Of a DNA stretch of 64,000 bases, positions 59,854 through 64,000 are shown piece by piece; positions within the stretch are counted from its first letter, which is position 1, and every line of letters begins with the position of its first letter. The notes under the pieces were generated by a model. That model ran no database searches. It saw only the letters and a program-made list of their open reading frames with translations, and was not told where the DNA came from. Source of the DNA: an uncultured Helicobacter sp. (GTDB lineage Bacteria; Campylobacterota; Campylobacteria; Campylobacterales; Helicobacteraceae). The stretch is from assembly GCF_937906905.1 (NCBI RefSeq), contig NZ_CALERY010000021.1, forward strand, positions 29,619 to 93,618, written 5' to 3'. The position numbers and the translations under genes are program-made.

Positions 59854-61293
59854 CTAAAATAGTCTTTCTGCGAGCTTTGCGATCGTCCGCTTGGCTTTGC
59901 CTAATACAGAATCCTGGTCGCTTGCTTTCGTCTCTGGCATATTATACTGCACTCCTTGTGTGAGATCTTCTTTAAGATTGGAGAGGTCTGCATCTAGGAT
60001 ATTTTGAAAATCCCGATTGACATAGGATTGCTGTGTAAATGTAGGCACAGAGCTTTCGGTATTTTTGGCTTCTTTGTGGTAGATTTTACCCATGGAATCG
60101 CGCTCGTAATTTGTGCATTTCCCAGCGCCATACCAGACAAGCCCAAGCACTGTGGAATACGCCGGATCGCGCAACTCATCATAGAGACCGGGCATTTCTA
60201 TTGTTTTTGAAATTCTAGTTGGGATATTGCGGAAAAGTGCTCTAGCAAGCTCGCGAATCCCCTGCATATTCATCATTCCGCCTGTGAGCACGATTCCTGC
60301 GCCCAGCCTATCTTTCAACCCACTGCTCTCAATATGTCGTGCGAGCACACCAAATGTTTCAATAACGCGTGCTTTGATGATGGCTTGGGCTTTGGTTAGT
60401 GGGACGAAATGCACCGCTTCATCTACGCCTACAGATGGAACTTCAATTTTCTGCTCCTCTATCACATGCCCCTCAATCCCATCAGGACTGCTAGACCTAG
60501 AATCTACACTCAAATCCCCATAGCGGATCTTGACTTCTTCTGCGGCAGAGATTTTGGTATTGAGTGTCATAGCCAAATCGCTTGTGATATGGTGCGATCC
60601 TACACCAAAGAAATTGTTATATCGCATGGCATTGCCATCGTGGATCATAATCTCACAAGTGCTTCCACCGATGTCGATACACGCTACGCCTAAGTTTTTT
60701 TCATCATCGCTAAGCACTGCGATAGAGGAAGCATATGAGGCTAGCACAATATTTTGGATATCAATACCTGCGAGATTGATTGTTTTGCGGAGATTTTCCA
60801 AGCTTGAATGCTGGGCAGTAACAATGTGAGCAAATACTTCCAGCCTGCGCCCTGTCATGCCCATTGGGTCTTCGATCTGATCTTGCTCATCAAGCCGAAA
60901 TTTATAGGGTAGCACATGGATAACATCAAATTCATCAGGGATTGTAGCATTATAAACAGCGTTATTTAGAGCTTTACCAATCTCTTTAATGCCAATTTCA
61001 TTTTCTGTTACATTATAGACACCAGAGCTTAGTAGGCTCTTGGTATAGGCGCCAGAGACGGAAATGATAGCTTTATTGACAGATTCTGTGCCTTCTGCTT
61101 CGCGCTTGGCTTCAGCGACTGCAGCTTTGATGGCTTTGCTTGCTTGATCGATATTGACAACCAAACCCTTTTTAATCCCCTGTGAGCGGTGCTTGCCTAC
61201 ACCAATGATATGTGGCACACCATCGCGGACATTGGCGATCACAGCACAAATTTTGCTCGAACCAATGTCGATGCCTAAGATTGTCTGCTCCAA
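59854..61293 (-). CDS. ftsA: Cell division protein FtsA, TTG start
   Basis: FtsA is the actin-like anchor of the Z ring. I-D-I-G-S-S-K-I-C near the N-terminus, V-A-C-I-D-I-G-G-S-T-C-E and V-L-T-G-G-M-M-N-M are the ATP-binding elements, and the end holds an amphipathic helix. The start is TTG 61293, eight bases after AGGAGG, a strong site that compensates for the weak start codon. A Ser/Asp-rich insert near residues 235-250 is word-derived. Length is 479, slightly long. Confidence 0.95.
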   Translation of the reverse strand: MEQTILGIDIGSSKICAVIANVRDGVPHIIGVGKHRSQGIKKGLVVNIDQASKAIKAAVAEAKREAEGTESVNKAIISVSGAYTKSLLSSGVYNVTENEIGIKEIGKALNNAVYNATIPDEFDVIHVLPYKFRLDEQDQIEDPMGMTGRRLEVFAHIVTAQHSSLENLRKTINLAGIDIQNIVLASYASSIAVLSDDEKNLGVACIDIGGSTCEIMIHDGNAMRYNNFFGVGSHHITSDLAMTLNTKISAAEEVKIRYGDLSVDSRSSSPDGIEGHVIEEQKIEVPSVGVDEAVHFVPLTKAQAIIKARVIETFGVLARHIESSGLKDRLGAGIVLTGGMMNMQGIRELARALFRNIPTRISKTIEMPGLYDELRDPAYSTVLGLVWYGAGKCTNYERDSMGKIYHKEAKNTESSVPTFTQQSYVNRDFQNILDADLSNLKEDLTQGVQYNMPETKASDQDSVLGKAKRTIAKLAERLF

Positions 61294-61310
61294 ATTATCC
61301 TCCTAGCGCC

Positions 61311-62798
61311 CTAAATAAATCTCTGGATTTTGTATCGTTTCTCTAAAAACTCAAAAACAAGCTGCGATATAAGTCCAACTTTGACCTCACTCGCCACTGC
61401 ATCGATATTGATATCATGAGAATCCAGAGAGGTAATTGATTGCGACATTATCCTAAATAGCACAGCATTTTCGCCAATTATAGCATAGTTTGGACTTTTA
61501 TTGGTATCAAAAATATGCTGCACAAGCCCCATGGAAGTATAGAAATCAAGATCCCCGATTTTATATTGCTGGCGCGCGATTTGCTCTTGGGTGGGCATGC
61601 GCACATTGAAAGCCTGCCCCTTGAATGTGCTAAGTCTTGCATTTGCAAGCGTGTTCAGCTCTTTTAATCGTTCTTCGCGCAGAAAATCCTCTTGAATCTC
61701 TTTGCGCACCGCTTCGAAGCTTTGTGTCCGTGGAGCGTTTTTTTCGATGATTTTTAGCGTGATGAAATCCTCATTATAAGCAAGTGGCTTTAGCGTGGCT
61801 CCAGCGGTGTTAGATTCTAATGCGGCAAGAATCTCGCTACTAAAATCACTAGAATCCTGTGAGATAAGCAACTCTTTGGTATTGGTAGATTTGGATTTTT
61901 GTAGCTCGGAGTATTCCTTGAGTGCGGCGATTTTGGCATTTCGCTGCTGGAGTGCTAAGATCACTTGTGGTTTTATAGATTCTGGGATTGTTTTGTCTTC
62001 TTGAGTGATGTAGTTTTGCTCATAAAATCTTTGCAGCTCTGCCTCATCATAGGGCTGGAGCTTTGTCTTGGTGATGATAGCTTGGACTTTGTAGCTCGCA
62101 GGAGTTTTATATTGCTCCTTGCGCTTCTCCCAAAATGCCTTTAGTGCTTTTTCATCGAGCTTTATAGGGAGACTTGCGCCATGGATAATGCTAATCTCAA
62201 TCTTATCTTGTAGCCCGAAGCTAAAGCCTATGGATTCTCGCTCGATCGCCGTAGTAGGCAGCGATCCAGCGCTTACGACTTGTGGGAAAAGCAGCGCGAT
62301 AATTTTTTGCTCAAGCATCTTGTCTCGCACCCATTCTTCAAATATCTGCTTGCTCATACCAAGCGAAGCGATGTAGCTATCATACTTTTGCATATCCAGC
62401 ACGCCATCGCTTTGTAAAAATGCAAAATCTTTATTGCTACTGATTGTGCGCGCAAGCTCCTCATCACTCACGCGCAAACCCAAATCAAGTGCATAGTTGC
62501 GGATAAGCGCATTTGAGATGAGCTGATTTAGCACTTGGGAGTCTAGTCCCATTGCTTTAGCTTGAGCTTCGTCTAGGTTTCCGCCTAGTCGGGCATTGCG
62601 AGCTTCAAATTCGCGTTGATACGCTTGTGAGAATTCTGTCTTGCTTATTGTGATTTTCCCGACCTTGGCTACGGAGTTGCCGGAGAGTGAGTAGTCATAC
62701 ATTCCCCATGCAAACCCGCCAGCCCCGATAAATGCGATCGCTGCGATCCAAATTGTAACAACAAGCCATTTTTTATGTTTTTGCATCCATTCAATCAT
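61311..62798 (-). CDS. PpiD/SurA-type periplasmic chaperone, peptidyl-prolyl isomerase
   Basis: One N-terminal membrane helix (about residues 12-32) anchors a periplasmic chaperone with a SurA_N-like region (V-A-K-V-G-K-I-T-I-S-K-T-E-F, then L-N-Q-L-I-S-N-A-L-I). A PPIC-type part follows near residues 230-370, where conservation is weak. It probably helps outer-membrane protein folding. Length is 495. It lies 17 bases before ftsA, so the three genes may share a transcript. Confidence 0.88.
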   Translation of the reverse strand: MIEWMQKHKKWLVVTIWIAAIAFIGAGGFAWGMYDYSLSGNSVAKVGKITISKTEFSQAYQREFEARNARLGGNLDEAQAKAMGLDSQVLNQLISNALIRNYALDLGLRVSDEELARTISSNKDFAFLQSDGVLDMQKYDSYIASLGMSKQIFEEWVRDKMLEQKIIALLFPQVVSAGSLPTTAIERESIGFSFGLQDKIEISIIHGASLPIKLDEKALKAFWEKRKEQYKTPASYKVQAIITKTKLQPYDEAELQRFYEQNYITQEDKTIPESIKPQVILALQQRNAKIAALKEYSELQKSKSTNTKELLISQDSSDFSSEILAALESNTAGATLKPLAYNEDFITLKIIEKNAPRTQSFEAVRKEIQEDFLREERLKELNTLANARLSTFKGQAFNVRMPTQEQIARQQYKIGDLDFYTSMGLVQHIFDTNKSPNYAIIGENAVLFRIMSQSITSLDSHDINIDAVASEVKVGLISQLVFEFLEKRYKIQRFI

Positions 62799-62836
62799 TT
62801 GCCACCTAAGTCCTACTCATGCGATAAATTCCGCGC

Positions 62837-62842
62837 ATTATA
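62837..62842 (-). promoter_or_regulatory. Promoter (-10) of ppiD-ftsA-ftsZ
   Basis: On the minus strand, GTGCTATAAT (extended -10) lies about 40 bases before the ATG at 62798. Confidence 0.5.
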
Positions 62843-62927
62843 GCACAAGAATCTAAAAATGCCCGCTTCTATGATTGCTCTTTATATATAAGTCAAACTA
62901 GCTTCAAAAACTATCGCAATATTTAGC

Positions 62928-62933
62928 TATAAT
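62928..62933 (+). promoter_or_regulatory. Promoter (-10 TATAAT) of ilvC
   Basis: TTTAGCTATAAT lies 52 bases before the ilvC ATG, the same string as before the OMP gene at 24141. Confidence 0.6.
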
Positions 62934-62945
62934 CTCGCGCTAACC

Positions 62946-62965
62946 TAGATTCTCACGAGAATCTA
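62946..62965 (+). repeat. Perfect inverted repeat in the ilvC leader
   Basis: TAGATTCTC and GAGAATCTA form a nine-pair stem with a two-base loop, just after the expected transcription start and before AAGGAG at 62972-62977. It may stabilise the mRNA 5' end or hold a regulatory fold. Confidence 0.6.
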
Positions 62966-62984
62966 AACTAAAAGGAGCGACACA

Positions 62985-64000
62985 ATGGCATTACAAGTAT
63001 ATTACGATAAAGATTGCGATTTAGGACTTATTCAAAAGAAAAAGGTAGCCGTCATTGGCTTTGGGAGTCAGGGACACGCACACGCGGAAAACTTACGAGA
63101 TTCTGGCGTTGAAGTTATTATTGGGCTGTATAAGGGCGGCTCTAGCTGGGCTAAGGCAGAGGCAAAGGGTTTTAGGGTGCTAGAAGTAGCTGCGGCGACA
63201 AAAGAAGCCGATGTGATTATGATCCTAATCCCAGATGAGCTGCAAGCTGATGTATTCACACAGGATATTAAGCCAAATTTGAGTGAAGATAAAATCATCG
63301 CCTTTGGACACGGCTTTAATATTCATTTCGGACAGATTCAAGCTCCAAAGGGTGTGGGCGTGATAATGGTTGCCCCTAAAGCCCCGGGTCATACGGTTAG
63401 AAGCGAGTTTGTCAAAGGTGGTGGAATCCCAGATCTAATCGCTGTGGAGCAAGATACAAGCAGGGGCGATGCAAAGGCGATTGCCCTAAGCTATGCAAGT
63501 GCGATTGGCGGGGGCAGAAGTGGCATTATAGAGACAACTTTTAAAGATGAGACAGAGACAGATCTCTTTGGCGAGCAAGCCGTGCTTTGCGGTGGGGTAA
63601 CTAGCCTTGTAAAAGCGGGGTTTGAAACGCTCGTAGAAGCGGGATACCCTGAAGAGATGGCGTATTTTGAGTGTTTGCACGAGCTAAAGTTGATTGTAGA
63701 TTTAATCTATGAGGGGGGCTTAGCAAATATGCGATACTCTATCTCAAATACCGCAGAATATGGCGATATGGTAAGCGGTCCTAGAGTGATAAACGCAGAA
63801 TCTAAACAGGCGATGAAAGAGATTTTAAAAGATATACAAGAGGGACGCTTTGCTAAGGACTTTATTTTGGAGCGAAAAGCTGGGTATGCGAGAATGAATG
63901 CGGAGAGAAAGAATCTAAACGCGCATAAAATTGAAAAAGTCGGCGGCAGGCTAAGGGCGATGATGCCTTGGATTGGCGCAAATAAACTTGTGGATAAGGA
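62985..64000 (+). CDS. ilvC: Ketol-acid reductoisomerase (3' end beyond window)
   Basis: IlvC makes the dihydroxy acid precursors of valine, leucine and isoleucine with NADPH. The sequence starts A-L-Q-V-Y-Y-D-K-D, has the Rossmann loop G-F-G-S-Q-G-H-A-H-A, then V-A-P-K-A-P-G-H-T-V-R and E-T-D-L-F-G-E-Q-A-V-L-C-G-G (metal-binding acidic residues). 338 codons are visible, about the full family length, so only the last few are missing. AAGGAG seven bases before the ATG sets the start. Confidence 0.96.
   Translation, partial: MALQVYYDKDCDLGLIQKKKVAVIGFGSQGHAHAENLRDSGVEVIIGLYKGGSSWAKAEAKGFRVLEVAAATKEADVIMILIPDELQADVFTQDIKPNLSEDKIIAFGHGFNIHFGQIQAPKGVGVIMVAPKAPGHTVRSEFVKGGGIPDLIAVEQDTSRGDAKAIALSYASAIGGGRSGIIETTFKDETETDLFGEQAVLCGGVTSLVKAGFETLVEAGYPEEMAYFECLHELKLIVDLIYEGGLANMRYSISNTAEYGDMVSGPRVINAESKQAMKEILKDIQEGRFAKDFILERKAGYARMNAERKNLNAHKIEKVGGRLRAMMPWIGANKLVDK

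Noticed and set aside
1..64000. CRISPR array, insertion sequence or prophage
   Set aside because: No regularly spaced repeats, transposase, integrase or phage genes were seen; the repeated word is dispersed without fixed spacing.

Overview
The window reads as chromosome from a member of the Campylobacterota, most likely a non-pylori (enterohepatic-type) Helicobacter. Gene content and local order recall Helicobacter: fmt-birA-parA-parB-atpF'-atpF-atpH-atpA-atpG-atpD-atpC-tolQ-tolR-tolA-tolB-pal-cpoB-slyD, secG-frr-pyrE-RDD, exbB-exbD-tonB, ribE next to an FlhB C-terminal homologue and tatD, and the four-subunit pyruvate:ferredoxin oxidoreductase. The base composition is more balanced than in H. 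pylori, and argH, which H. pylori lacks, is present. No insertion sequence, prophage or CRISPR array was seen.

Layout. Positions 1-3300 hold the end of an unidentified gene, a radical SAM/SPASM gene behind a 15-T tract, and the flagellar stator genes motA-motB. Positions 3400-18340 are a long forward block: formylation of initiator tRNA, biotin ligation, chromosome partitioning, most of the F1Fo ATP synthase, the complete Tol-Pal envelope system, SlyD and LolA. Positions 18500-22230 are mostly reverse: three lipoprotein genes with a textbook sigma-54 promoter (FlgP/FlgQ-like flagellar disk proteins), then RDD, pyrE, frr and secG. Positions 22330-27110 hold a phase-variable membrane protein with a 15-G tract, an outer-membrane protein and a GDP-mannose enzyme. 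Positions 27180-31900 are a reverse block with thrB, a drug/metabolite exporter, a TolC-like channel, an NlpC/P60 lipoprotein, an FlhB-like protein and riboflavin synthase. Positions 32050-37670 carry tatD, feoB and a Na/Pi transporter.

Positions 37690-43920 are reverse: an M48 protease, menG/ubiE, argH, hemJ and tonB-exbD-exbB, with a cobalamin-riboswitch-like element on the opposite strand just downstream of tonB. Then come nhaA, a solute-binding lipoprotein, porGDAB, a HAD phosphatase, a MATE exporter, Mrp, a DUF493 protein beside an 11-G tract, a lipoprotein, an MFS exporter and four tRNA genes (Pro, His, Arg, Arg) behind a near-consensus promoter. The window ends with a GT9-type glycosyltransferase, the division genes ftsZ and ftsA, a PpiD-like chaperone and ilvC, which is cut by the window end.

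Most of the window is ordinary housekeeping. The parts worth a second look are: (1) a G15 contingency tract that puts the membrane-protein gene out of frame here; (2) a cobalamin-riboswitch-like RNA pointing antisense into tonB-exbD-exbB with no forward gene behind it; (3) a strong excess of the word GATTCT/AGAATC, often extended to TAGATTCTAGC/GCTAGAATCTA. This word builds many of the intergenic hairpins and appears inside genes as Asp/Glu/Ser-rich inserts.
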